Source: Vibrio bivalvicida
GTDB lineage: Bacteria; Pseudomonadota; Gammaproteobacteria; Enterobacterales; Vibrionaceae
Length of the DNA stretch: 64,000 nucleotides
Direction of reading: 5' to 3'
Assembly (NCBI RefSeq): GCF_001399455.2
Contig: NZ_LLEI02000032.1
Location: forward strand, 186,001-250,000
Below are positions 31,971 to 40,888 of the stretch, piece by piece. Within the stretch, counting starts at the first letter, position 1. Each line of letters opens with the position of its first letter. The translations under genes were made by a program, and so were the position numbers. The notes beneath the pieces were generated by a model. The model searched no databases, had not been told where the DNA came from, and saw only the letters and a list, made by a program, of their open reading frames with translations.

Positions 31971-32015
31971 GGCTTCCCCCTAAACGAGTATTTTAGAGGG
32001 AAGCCTACTGAGATG

Positions 32016-33008
<993 letters not shown>

Positions 33009-33287
33009 TTATCGACGCCCCATGATGAGCAAATATGGTTTATAATATTTAGTTATAACGCCAATAGCTTTAAATTGATAGTCCCAACGCTATTAAGGTA
33101 AAGAATAGCCGGTTGTTTTTGCGCTTAATTGCCCATTTTGCAATCAATTACTCAGATTAAGCTTTGCAATCAGAGTTTTCATTAATAAACTTTATCAATT
33201 AGGCGATAATACAAAACAGGTGCAGTAGCTTAGCGGAATCGTGTATGCTTATCTGCTAGCCATTAAAAAACATAAGATACGGAATTT

Positions 33288-34052
33288 ATGAATATTGGTT
33301 TAATCATAGCTTTAGTTGCCATCTTACTCGTCTTGGTTCTCGGCTATAACATTATGCTGCAGTATAAAGTTAAAGCAGAAACGGCAAGAAAACAGGAAAG
33401 TTCACGCTATTTACAGATCATAGATGCGACCGAAGAGCTTATCGGACATGCTCATCATATGCCTTATAGTAAAGAGCTATTGATGTGTCTGAATACCCGT
33501 ATTCTCGACGCGTTGCAAAGTATGTACGAACTCGACCCAAAGAATAAGCAGTTGGAACAGCGAGTCGAACATGTAAAACAGCAAATCAAACAGCTCGAAG
33601 ATAACTTTAAAGGTGGCGAAAGCGCGAGCTTTAAAGTTCCAACCAGTGATAAGCAAGCCATTGTCATGCTTAAGCTTGTGAAACGACTTCGCGACACCGT
33701 TCGTAGCGAACATAATAAAGGACGTTTTGAAACCCAAGCTTACGTGGCAGAAAATGCTCGTTTAGAGACAATCCAAGTTCGCATCAACATAGAGAACGTA
33801 ATCAAGCGTTCGAATGATGCGATTGTTCGTGGTCAGCCAGGTACCGCTATTCAACTATTGAAGAAAGGTCTCGATGCGCTAAGTACGAAGAACGATAGTT
33901 ACTCGACCCAAGCTCGCGAAAAACTGCAGACGATGTACGATGAGTTAGAAAACAAACGTCAAAGCAAAAATGCGGAAGAGCTTCATCAAATCGAAGAAGA
34001 TCAACGCAAAGACGATATGGATGCACTCTTTGGTGAAAAGAAAAAGTGGTAA
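33288..34052 (+). CDS. Membrane-anchored coiled-coil protein of unknown function
   Basis: A 254-aa protein with an N-terminal membrane helix (about 3-24, IGLIIALVAILLVLVLGYN) followed by a long, highly charged helical body. Heptad-like stretches (KNKQLEQRVEHVKQQIKQLEDNF; YDELENKRQSKNAEELHQIEEDQ) point to coiled coils. The tail MDALFGEKKKW is lysine-rich. I recognise no catalytic motif. It resembles single-pass cytoplasm-facing scaffold proteins that vibrios keep next to miaE. It is monocistronic, with a terminator after it. Confidence 0.82.
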   Translation: MNIGLIIALVAILLVLVLGYNIMLQYKVKAETARKQESSRYLQIIDATEELIGHAHHMPYSKELLMCLNTRILDALQSMYELDPKNKQLEQRVEHVKQQIKQLEDNFKGGESASFKVPTSDKQAIVMLKLVKRLRDTVRSEHNKGRFETQAYVAENARLETIQVRINIENVIKRSNDAIVRGQPGTAIQLLKKGLDALSTKNDSYSTQAREKLQTMYDELENKRQSKNAEELHQIEEDQRKDDMDALFGEKKKW

Positions 34053-34076
34053 TATAATCCCACTGAACGTATTCAA

Positions 34077-34105
34077 AAAGGTCGCGAACGCGGCCTTTCT
34101 TTTTA
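34077..34105 (+). terminator. Terminator after coiled-coil gene
   Basis: AAAGGTCGCG / CGCGGCCTTT with a 2-nt loop (one wobble) followed by CTTTTT. The tight loop may open to a 4-nt loop. Confidence 0.75.
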
Positions 34106-34122
34106 ATCACTGTTAAATATAA

Positions 34123-34893
34123 ATGATAGAACTAGAACAATACCAGAGCTTGTTGGCGCCTATTAACGGTTTTTTACACTGCTCAACACCAGAACAATGG
34201 GTAGAAGAAGCGCGCAAGCCTGAGAACCTAAAAGTAGTCCTTATAGACCATCTACTATGTGAGCTAAAGGCAGGCCAGTCTGCAATGTATCTGATCCGCA
34301 AATACGCGGTAGACAAACAAAGTGCGCATAACCTGCTTGATTGGTTTAAACCCTATGAAGACTTCGCCTACCGAAAAACTGGCAATTTAGATACGCTAAA
34401 GGGCAAAAGTAATATCTCTAAAGCGATTATGGCAAAATCTGATTCGCTATATAGCCAAGATCTTATCGACAAAATGGTTTTATTGATTAAAGAAGAGCTA
34501 CACCACTTTTATCAAGTACTTGAAATCATGGACAATCGTGGTATCACCTACGAGCCGGTGCAAGCGAGCCGTTACGCCAAAGGGCTGATCAGTAACATGG
34601 CAACCCATGAGCCACAGACGCTCATCGACAAGCTGATAATTGGCGCATACATAGAAGCTCGCTCTTGTGAACGCTTTGCTAAGCTTGCACCGCATATGGA
34701 TGAAGATATCGCTAAATTCTATATTTCTTTATTACGCTCAGAAGCACGTCACTATCAAGACTACCTGACTCTCGCTGAAGAGATTGCAGGTGAAAATATC
34801 AGTGAACGCATTGACTACTTTGGAAAACTAGAAGCAGAGTTGATTTCGTCACCAGATAGCGATTTTAAGTTTCATAGCGGAATTCCAGCATAA
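34123..34893 (+). CDS. miaE: tRNA-(ms2io6A)-hydroxylase MiaE
   Basis: MiaE is an O2-dependent diiron enzyme that hydroxylates the isopentenyl group of ms2i6A at tRNA position 37. The 256-aa helical-bundle protein shows the ligand sets of the family: IDHLLCELKAG, KEELHHFYQV, IEARSCERFAKL and SEARHYQDY, which supply four Glu and two His around the iron pair. The enzyme is absent from E. coli but present in Salmonella and vibrios. It follows the coiled-coil gene by about 70 bp, across a terminator, so it likely has its own promoter. The reading frame has no strong ribosome site. Confidence 0.95.
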   Translation: MIELEQYQSLLAPINGFLHCSTPEQWVEEARKPENLKVVLIDHLLCELKAGQSAMYLIRKYAVDKQSAHNLLDWFKPYEDFAYRKTGNLDTLKGKSNISKAIMAKSDSLYSQDLIDKMVLLIKEELHHFYQVLEIMDNRGITYEPVQASRYAKGLISNMATHEPQTLIDKLIIGAYIEARSCERFAKLAPHMDEDIAKFYISLLRSEARHYQDYLTLAEEIAGENISERIDYFGKLEAELISSPDSDFKFHSGIPA

Positions 34894-34921
34894 ACGACTT
34901 ACCTCGTAGCATAGAAACGAC

Positions 34922-34950
34922 AAAGGCCAGTATCAAACCGGCCTTTGCTT
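34922..34950. terminator. Possible terminator, miaE/pyrF
   Basis: AAAGGCC / GGCCTTT with an 11-nt loop between convergent genes; the U-tract is short (GCTT), so efficiency is doubtful. Confidence 0.55.
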
Positions 34951-34963
34951 CGCCTGGGAAAGG

Positions 34964-35659
34964 TTACACTAATGTGGCGTTGATTTCTGCTAGTACTGCG
35001 GCAGGGTCTTCCGCTTGAGTAATCGGACGACCAATCACTAAGTAATCTGAACCTGCTTGGACTGCATCGACAGGTGTCATAATACGTTTTTGGTCACCAA
35101 CAGCAGCACCCGCAGGGCGAATACCTGGTGTTACTAATTTGAACTCGCTACCTAGCTCAGCTTTTAACATTGACGCTTCCTGCGCCGAGCAAACCACACC
35201 ATCTAAACCTGAGTTTTTGGTTAGATTAGCCAGACGAATGACTTGCTCTTGTGGCTGAATGTTAAGGCCAATACCCGCCAAGTCGCTCTGCTCCATACTG
35301 GTTAGCACAGTCACACCAATCAGTAGTGGACGATCTTTACCGTAAGGCTCTAGAATTTCGCGTGATGCTGTCATCATTCGTTCACCACCACTTGCATGAA
35401 CGTTAACCATCCATACGCCTAGTTCTGCTGCTGCGCGCACCGCCTTTGAACAGGTATTTGGAATATCGTGGAACTTAAGATCAAGAAAGACTGAAAAACC
35501 ACGCTTGTGCAGTTGCTTGACGAAATCAGGACCAAATAGTGTAAACATCTCTTTGCCAACTTTTAAGCGGCATGAGCTTGGGTCAATTCTATCAACAAAA
35601 GCGAGTGCATCGGCTTGGTTATCATAATCAAGTGCAACTATTACTTTTTGGTCGATCAT
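34964..35659 (-). CDS. pyrF: Orotidine 5'-phosphate decarboxylase
   Basis: PyrF makes UMP from OMP, the last step of de novo pyrimidine synthesis. The 231-aa TIM-barrel protein has the invariant [10 protein letters not shown] motif with Asp60, Lys62 and Asp65, an earlier Asp/Lys pair (ALDYD, LKVGKE), and the phosphate gripper GRPIT near the C-terminus. Length fits the short bacterial class. It follows lapB on the same strand as in E. coli (lapA-lapB-pyrF), but a terminator lies between. Confidence 0.97.
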   Translation of the reverse strand: MIDQKVIVALDYDNQADALAFVDRIDPSSCRLKVGKEMFTLFGPDFVKQLHKRGFSVFLDLKFHDIPNTCSKAVRAAAELGVWMVNVHASGGERMMTASREILEPYGKDRPLLIGVTVLTSMEQSDLAGIGLNIQPQEQVIRLANLTKNSGLDGVVCSAQEASMLKAELGSEFKLVTPGIRPAGAAVGDQKRIMTPVDAVQAGSDYLVIGRPITQAEDPAAVLAEINATLV

Positions 35660-35689
35660 TTCATCTCCTAACTTACTTTAAACAAATCG

Positions 35690-35715
35690 AAAAAAAGCAG
35701 CGGGATCACCGCTGC
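35690..35715 (-). terminator. Terminator after lapB
   Basis: On the minus strand GCAGCGG pairs with CCGCTGC across a 5-nt loop and is followed by seven T. Confidence 0.88.
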
Positions 35716-35746
35716 CATTTTGTGATGGGATTGCCCATGCGAAAAA

Positions 35747-36916
35747 TTATTCACCGTCCAATCCTCGGATTGGCTTAATCGTCCCCCACCCTTTACAGGA
35801 AGGACAATGCCAATACATCGAATGAGTCGAGAAGCCACACTTACGGCAGCGATAATGAGGCTTAACTTTGAGTTGCTCCCCAACCAGCTTTTGTAATGTA
35901 CCAAGGCTAGCCTTAGCTCTACCTTCTTCAGCCTCAGCTAAATGATAGTCCATCAAGCGGTAGAAACCTTTCATGGTCGGGTTCTTAACCAGTTGACGAG
36001 TTAATAACTCTTGAGCAGCTCCGGCACCATCATGCTGCGCAACAAGTTGTGCCAGCATCAATTCTGCAGATACTCCCGCCTTATTGACGATACACTGGCG
36101 TAAAAAGTTTAGCAGCTCATCTTCTTGCCCAAGATGGTGATAACACTCGGCCAAAGTGGGTAATACCTCACTGACGAAATCACTATCTTGCTCTAACACC
36201 ATCTCCATATACTTGATGGTGCTCTTGTAATCTTCTTCGTCAAGATACAGCTTGCCTAGTGCAATGCTAGCGCGAACACATTTAGGGTCTTCTGACAGCG
36301 CACGTTTAAAATTGTGCATTGCGTCGGCATGGTGTCCATCAGCTTTTTCCTGCATCGCAAGCTCACACCAAAAGTGACCTATGCTAGTACGCATCCTCTT
36401 GCGACCCATCTTGACCAGCAGAGAGGCGTAGTGAATCGCTTTGTTCCATTCTCTAGTCTGCTGATAGATTGCGACAAGCTGTTGCAGTGCACCCTCACGA
36501 TGATCCGGCTCTTCAACCAACTGTTCAAAGATTTTTTCAGCACGGTCTAAAAACCCAGATGCCATATAATCTTTCGCAAGTTGCTGCAAAGCGATATTTT
36601 TCTGATCGATAGTCAGACCAGAACGAGAGATTAAGTTTTGGTGAATACGAATTGCACGATCGACTTCGCCTCTAGAGCGGAATAGATTGCCGAGCGCGAG
36701 GTGCGTATCGATCGTTTCATTATCGACTTGAAGAAGTTCGATAAAATGATCAACCGCTTTGTCAGATTGATCTGACAAGAGAAGGTTCAAACCCGTCACA
36801 TATTGACGTGAAATCTGATTTGATTGTTTCTGCTTGTCTTGCTGGGCACTACGATTACCCATGTACCAGCCATAAGCGGCGGCAATTGGCAATAACAAGA
36901 AGAGAATTTCTAACAT
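35747..36916 (-). CDS. lapB: Lipopolysaccharide assembly protein LapB (YciM)
   Basis: LapB is an inner-membrane protein that recruits LpxC to FtsH for degradation and so sets LPS levels. The 389-aa protein starts with one membrane helix (about 1-17, MLEILFLLLPIAAAYGW), then about nine TPR repeats (for example ALGNLFRSRGEVDRAIRIHQ), and ends in a rubredoxin-like zinc domain with CRKCG and CPSCKGWG. Length equals that of E. coli LapB (389 aa). lapA lies about 28 bp upstream, in the same operon. Confidence 0.97.
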   Translation of the reverse strand: MLEILFLLLPIAAAYGWYMGNRSAQQDKQKQSNQISRQYVTGLNLLLSDQSDKAVDHFIELLQVDNETIDTHLALGNLFRSRGEVDRAIRIHQNLISRSGLTIDQKNIALQQLAKDYMASGFLDRAEKIFEQLVEEPDHREGALQQLVAIYQQTREWNKAIHYASLLVKMGRKRMRTSIGHFWCELAMQEKADGHHADAMHNFKRALSEDPKCVRASIALGKLYLDEEDYKSTIKYMEMVLEQDSDFVSEVLPTLAECYHHLGQEDELLNFLRQCIVNKAGVSAELMLAQLVAQHDGAGAAQELLTRQLVKNPTMKGFYRLMDYHLAEAEEGRAKASLGTLQKLVGEQLKVKPHYRCRKCGFSTHSMYWHCPSCKGWGTIKPIRGLDGE

Positions 36917-36943
36917 CGAGTAACAGCCTACCTAGATACCGAT

Positions 36944-37222
36944 TTAAGCTTTACCTTGATTAGCTTCACTCACTGGAGGAGAAAGCTTGTTTAGCTGCTT
37001 CTTTAATTTACGAACCTGCAATTTAGACTTCAGGTGCAAACTGCCAAAAATCAGCCACGCCAGTGCGAACCCAACTACAAATACACCACCTAGCAGCGTC
37101 GATAGATGGAAATCACCTTGCGCAATAAGGTAGTTGAAGTTGACGATTGCCTGATTCTGAGAGCCTAATGCCAATGCAATTAAAAATAGGGCCAGCACAA
37201 GAACGATTTTTATAATTTTCAT
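36944..37222 (-). CDS. lapA: Lipopolysaccharide assembly protein LapA (YciS)
   Basis: LapA is a small inner-membrane partner of LapB. The 92-aa protein has two membrane helices (about 3-21 and 42-64) and a short basic cytoplasmic tail with a coiled-coil look (KSKLQVRKLKKQLNKL), as in the DUF1049 family. It precedes lapB with a 27-bp gap. An ihfB terminator lies upstream, so lapAB should have its own promoter in the 88 bp between. Confidence 0.93.
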   Translation of the reverse strand: MKIIKIVLVLALFLIALALGSQNQAIVNFNYLIAQGDFHLSTLLGGVFVVGFALAWLIFGSLHLKSKLQVRKLKKQLNKLSPPVSEANQGKA

Positions 37223-37309
37223 AGTCCATCACCTAAGATAAGTTCTGCCGATACGATTATGCAGTAAAAGCTACAAACAAACCATGGTTATCTCTGTAAT
37301 TCCAATGAT

Positions 37310-37344
37310 AAAAAAGCGGCATACGCTCTGTATGCCGCTTTTTT
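37310..37344 (-). terminator. Terminator after ihfB
   Basis: AAAAAAGCGGCATAC / GTATGCCGCTTTTTT, a 15-bp perfect stem with a 5-nt loop. Confidence 0.93.
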
Positions 37345-37363
37345 ATCAGTCTTTTACAATGAA

Positions 37364-37645
37364 CTAGCCGAGATTAACGCGCTCTCGCAGCTCTTTACCA
37401 GGTTTGAAATGAGGGACAAATTTCCCTTCAAGCTCCACTTTATCGCCTGTTTTTGGATTACGGCCAACACGAGGTTCGCGGAAGTGTAAAGAGAAGCTAC
37501 CGAAGCCACGAATCTCGATTCTGTCACCATTTTCTAGTGTCGATGCCATATGCTCCAAAATATCTTTTACAGCATCTTCTATCTCTTTCGCTGAAAGGTG
37601 CGTTTGTTCAGCGCACAGTCTTTCAATCAATTCAGACTTAGTCAT
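37364..37645 (-). CDS. ihfB: Integration host factor beta subunit
   Basis: IHF-beta pairs with IHF-alpha to bend DNA sharply at specific sites; the dimer also helps sigma-54 promoters, such as the dctP promoter in this window. The 93-aa protein has the HU/IHF fold: [10 protein letters not shown]..., the arm with [22 protein letters not shown] (Pro at the tip intercalates DNA) and [13 protein letters not shown] at the end. I start at ATG 37643-37645, preceded by GAGGG; the longer frame adds nine residues. It follows rpsA, as in E. coli. A structured repeat lies in its upstream region. Confidence 0.97.
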   Translation of the reverse strand: MTKSELIERLCAEQTHLSAKEIEDAVKDILEHMASTLENGDRIEIRGFGSFSLHFREPRVGRNPKTGDKVELEGKFVPHFKPGKELRERVNLG

Positions 37646-37683
37646 AGTTGCCCTCGTAGAGTAATTTATCACTTATTATAGTA

Positions 37684-37793
37684 AGTAATACCAGTTCCAA
37701 CAAACACTTGCTTTCAATTTTAGACAATAATTGAGCAATATGTGTAGTGAAAAATTGCTTTTTTTAGAACGCTTTGAAGAGATTGGTATTACT
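37684..37793. repeat. Small structured repeat with GTAATACCA ends
   Basis: About 110 bp between ihfB and rpsA bounded by GTAATACCA and TGGTATTAC, a perfect 9-bp terminal inverted repeat. Internal CAATT/AATTG and GCT..AGC arms allow a long fold. No ORF is present. The ends resemble those of the element upstream of the PF04392-type binding-protein gene, so both may be small mobile repeats of one or two related families. Confidence 0.5.
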
Positions 37794-37813
37794 ACTAGTC
37801 AACTTTCTAGCAT

Positions 37814-37838
37814 AAAAAAGGAGCCTTTCGGCTCCTTT
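37814..37838 (-). terminator. Terminator after rpsA
   Basis: AAAGGAGCC / GGCTCCTTT with a 4-nt loop; TTTTTT follows on the minus strand. Confidence 0.9.
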
Positions 37839-37857
37839 ATTCTTAAAAGCGATTTAA

Positions 37858-39528
37858 TTATTCGCTTTTAGCTGCTTTGAAAGCGTCAGCCATAGCGTTA
37901 CCGAATGAAGCATCGTCTGCTTTGTTCAGTGAAGCCATTGCTTCTTGCTCTTCAGCTTCGTCTTTAGCTTTGATAGATAGGTTGATTACGCGGTTCTTAC
38001 GGTCTACACCTGTGAACTTAGCTTCAACACTGTCACCAGCGCTTAGGATTAGAGAAGCGTCTTCTACGCGGTCACGAGAAACTTCAGAAGCGCGGATGTA
38101 ACCTTCTACGCCTTCTTCAAGCTCGATAGTTGCACCTTTAGCGTCAACAGCAACAACAGTACCGTTAACTAGAGTGCCTTTCTTCTTCTCTGCAACGTAA
38201 GCATTGAATGGGTCGTTTTCCATTTGCTTAACGCCTAGAGAGATACGCTCACGCTCAGCATCTACTGCTAGTACTACTGCAGAGATTTCGTCGCCTTTCT
38301 TGTACTCACGTACCGCTTCTTCACCAGCAACATTCCAAGAAATGTCAGATAGGTGAACTAGACCGTCGATGCCGCCATCTAGACCGATGAAGATACCGAA
38401 GTCAGTGATAGACTTGATCTTACCAGTAACTTTGTCGCCTTTAGCTTGCGCTTCAGCGAAAGATTGCCATGGGTTAGCTTTACACTGTTTTAGGCCTAGA
38501 GAGATACGACGACGCTCTTCGTCGATTTCAAGAACCATAACCTCAACTTCGTCGCCAACATTAACAACTTTAGATGGGTGAATGTTCTTGTTAGTCCAAT
38601 CCATTTCAGAAACGTGTACTAGACCTTCAACGCCTTCTTCGATTTCAACGAAACAGCCGTAGTCAGTTAGGTTAGTAACGCGACCAGATAGTTTGTGACC
38701 TTCTGGGTAACGCTTAGCGATTGCTACCCATGGATCTTCGCCTAGCTGCTTAAGACCTAGTGATACGCGAGTACGCTCACGATCGAACTTAAGAACTTTA
38801 ACTTGGATCTCGTCACCAACGTTCACGATCTCAGAAGGGTGCTTAACGCGCTTCCAAGCCATGTCAGTGATGTGTAGTAGGCCGTCAACGCCACCTAGGT
38901 CTACGAATGCACCGTAGTCAGTAAGGTTCTTAACGATACCTTTAACTTCTGCGCCTTCTTGTAGAGTTTCTAGAAGCTCATCACGCTCAACGCTGTTCTC
39001 AGACTCGATTACTGCACGACGAGAAACAACTACGTTGTTACGCTTCTGGTCAAGTTTGATAACTTTGAACTCTAGCTCTTTGTTTTCTAGGTGAGCAGTG
39101 TCACGGATAGGACGTACGTCTACTAGTGAACCAGGAAGGAAAGCACGGATACCGTTTAGTTCAACAGTGAAACCGCCTTTAACTTTACCGTTGATGATAC
39201 CAACAACAGTTTCAGCTTCTTCGTAAGCCTTCTCAAGTACGATCCAAGCTTCGTGACGCTTCGCTTTCTCACGAGAAAGTTGAGTCTCACCGAAACCGTC
39301 TTCTACAGCGTCTAGAGCTACGTCTACTTCAGAACCAACTTCAACTTCAAGTTCGCCAGCAGCGTTCTTGAACTGTTCAGCAGGGATTGCAGACTCAGAC
39401 TTTAGACCAGCGTCAACAAGAACAAAACCGTTCTCGATAGCTACTACAGTACCTTTAACGATAGTACCTTGTTGGAATTCAGTCTCGTTTAGAAACTCTT
39501 CAAAGAGTTGAGCAAAAGATTCAGTCAT
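37858..39528 (-). CDS. rpsA: 30S ribosomal protein S1
   Basis: S1 delivers structured mRNAs to the small subunit and is essential in gammaproteobacteria. The 556-aa acidic protein contains six S1 (OB-fold) domains; the repeats with GxVxxxTDYGxFVxxxxxxxGLxHxxxM are plainest in domains 3-5. It ends in an acidic, Ala-rich tail, and its length matches E. coli (557 aa). It follows cmk on the minus strand, as in E. coli, with about 100 bp between that include a CCACG/CGTGG hairpin, a possible leader structure for S1 autoregulation. Codon use is strongly biased, as expected for a highly expressed gene. Confidence 0.98.
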   Translation of the reverse strand: MTESFAQLFEEFLNETEFQQGTIVKGTVVAIENGFVLVDAGLKSESAIPAEQFKNAAGELEVEVGSEVDVALDAVEDGFGETQLSREKAKRHEAWIVLEKAYEEAETVVGIINGKVKGGFTVELNGIRAFLPGSLVDVRPIRDTAHLENKELEFKVIKLDQKRNNVVVSRRAVIESENSVERDELLETLQEGAEVKGIVKNLTDYGAFVDLGGVDGLLHITDMAWKRVKHPSEIVNVGDEIQVKVLKFDRERTRVSLGLKQLGEDPWVAIAKRYPEGHKLSGRVTNLTDYGCFVEIEEGVEGLVHVSEMDWTNKNIHPSKVVNVGDEVEVMVLEIDEERRRISLGLKQCKANPWQSFAEAQAKGDKVTGKIKSITDFGIFIGLDGGIDGLVHLSDISWNVAGEEAVREYKKGDEISAVVLAVDAERERISLGVKQMENDPFNAYVAEKKKGTLVNGTVVAVDAKGATIELEEGVEGYIRASEVSRDRVEDASLILSAGDSVEAKFTGVDRKNRVINLSIKAKDEAEEQEAMASLNKADDASFGNAMADAFKAAKSE

Positions 39529-39555
39529 TTATTTAATCTTCAATAAATTAAACGT

Positions 39556-39577
39556 CCACGGGTATCCTACCGCGTGG
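39556..39577 (-). other. Hairpin in the cmk-rpsA intergenic region
   Basis: CCACG / CGTGG closes a 12-nt loop that itself can pair (GGTA/TACC), 28 bp before the rpsA start. It is either a weak cmk terminator or part of the rpsA leader, where E. coli S1 acts on its own mRNA. Confidence 0.4.
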
Positions 39578-39631
39578 GGTTATTAAATTCGCCAGTCATC
39601 ATCCTTGTGACCAACGCTCTTACCTAGCCGC

Positions 39632-40312
39632 CTAAGCGACTAGCTTCGATTCGATATATTGTAGTGCTTTTTCTACCACTTCGTCGATACTCATCGTAGT
39701 AGAATCTAGCAAAAGCGCATCCTCAGCAGGGCGTAATGGAGCCACTGGGCGATTACGATCTCGGTCGTCACGCTCTTGGATCTCACGCAAAAGGTCGTCA
39801 AATTTAACATCTAACCCCTTGCCTTGCAACTGTTTAAGACGGCGCTGAGCACGCTCCTGCGCACTAGCGTCTAAGAAAATTTTCGCGACAGCCTGTGGAA
39901 AAACGACAGTGCCCATATCCCGACCATCTGCAATTAAGCCTTGACCTTCCGCAAACGCACGCTGACGACGCAATAGAGCCTCACGTACTCGTGGCAGAGC
40001 AGCCACTTTTGACGCAGCCATACCGGTTTCTTCTTTGCGTAGCTCTCCTGAGACATCTTCGCCTTCAAGAATGACTTTCACTAAATCACCTTCAGCTATA
40101 AACTGAACATCTAGGTGAGTCGCTAGTGGGACAAGCGCATCTTCAGACTCTGTGTCCACACCATGGTGGATAGCCGCAAGCGCAAGTACGCGGTAAATAG
40201 CACCTGAATCTAATAAGTGGAAGCCTAGTTTGTTTGCCAAAAGCATACAAAGAGTGCCTTTACCCGCACCACTTGGTCCATCAACGGTCACAACCGGTGT
40301 ATGAGACGACAT
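39632..40312 (-). CDS. cmk: Cytidylate kinase
   Basis: Cmk phosphorylates CMP and dCMP, recycling nucleotides from RNA decay and lipid synthesis. The 226-aa protein has the P-loop [13 protein letters not shown] at residues 10-22, the CMP-binding insert in the middle, the [16 protein letters not shown] segment and the LID region [15 protein letters not shown]. Length matches E. coli (227 aa). The ATG is at 40310-40312. It heads the cmk-rpsA pair. Confidence 0.97.
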   Translation of the reverse strand: MSSHTPVVTVDGPSGAGKGTLCMLLANKLGFHLLDSGAIYRVLALAAIHHGVDTESEDALVPLATHLDVQFIAEGDLVKVILEGEDVSGELRKEETGMAASKVAALPRVREALLRRQRAFAEGQGLIADGRDMGTVVFPQAVAKIFLDASAQERAQRRLKQLQGKGLDVKFDDLLREIQERDDRDRNRPVAPLRPAEDALLLDSTTMSIDEVVEKALQYIESKLVA

Positions 40313-40420
40313 GTTTTACTCCATGTTGGTTGTGGATCAACGCGCTACGCTTTGACCCTAATTCGGCGACAAATTATAGAGGGAAACCGCTATCGGTTCT
40401 AGGTTCGATTGGGGGAATTA

Positions 40421-40444
40421 AGAAAAAGAGCGCCAACGCGCCCT
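40421..40444 (-). terminator. Terminator after ComEA-like gene
   Basis: On the minus strand AGGGCGC pairs with GCGCTCT (one wobble) across a 4-nt loop, followed by TTTTCTT. Confidence 0.7.
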
Positions 40445-40459
40445 TAGAAGGTTAGCAAA

Positions 40460-40753
40460 TTACAATTGTATTCGAGATTGGTTTTTCGTGACTAACGCAG
40501 AACCAATCCCTTTAACTTCAGTCAGCGCCTCGGCACTGACAAACTTACCGTGTAGTTCACGATACTCAACGATTGCTTGCGCTTTCTTTAAACCTATACC
40601 GTTCAATAAATCGGCTAACTCCTGCGCACTTGCAGTATTAATATTGACCGTTATTTCAATCCCGTCATATTTCGGATTGGGTTTGGCTTCATCTGCAAGA
40701 GACAATGGAGCGGTAAATGTCAGAGCCGCTATTAGAATGGCCTTTTTTAGCAT
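40460..40753 (-). CDS. ComEA-family helix-hairpin-helix DNA-binding protein
   Basis: A 97-aa exported protein: signal peptide about 1-20 (LTFTAPLSLA), then a ComEA-type region with paired helix-hairpin-helix motifs (VNINTASAQELADLLNGIGLKKAQAIVEYR; LTEVKGIGSALV). In Vibrio, periplasmic ComEA binds incoming DNA and holds it during natural transformation; this short protein fits that family, though E. coli YbaV-type proteins are also possible. It lies between ppiD and cmk, where vibrios carry such a gene, and has flanking terminators, so it is transcribed alone. Confidence 0.85.
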   Translation of the reverse strand: MLKKAILIAALTFTAPLSLADEAKPNPKYDGIEITVNINTASAQELADLLNGIGLKKAQAIVEYRELHGKFVSAEALTEVKGIGSALVTKNQSRIQL

Positions 40754-40830
40754 ACTGGCTTCCTTGTTTGTTAATGTACTCGCTCAGCATACCGCCCCCA
40801 TAATCCAACCCCATGACCAACCCCGCAAAA

Positions 40831-40860
40831 TAAAACGGACTGCAAAAGCAGTCCGTTTTA
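40831..40860. terminator. Terminator after ppiD
   Basis: TAAAACGGACTGC / GCAGTCCGTTTTA, a 13-bp perfect stem with a 4-nt AAAA loop. Confidence 0.9.
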
Positions 40861-40888
40861 AGTTATGTATCAATTACACACGCTGTGA

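Noticed and set aside
37364..37672. Longer ihfB frame starting at 37672
   Set aside because: The inner ATG at 37645 has GAGGG upstream and gives the family length; the extra nine residues are unlike IHF.
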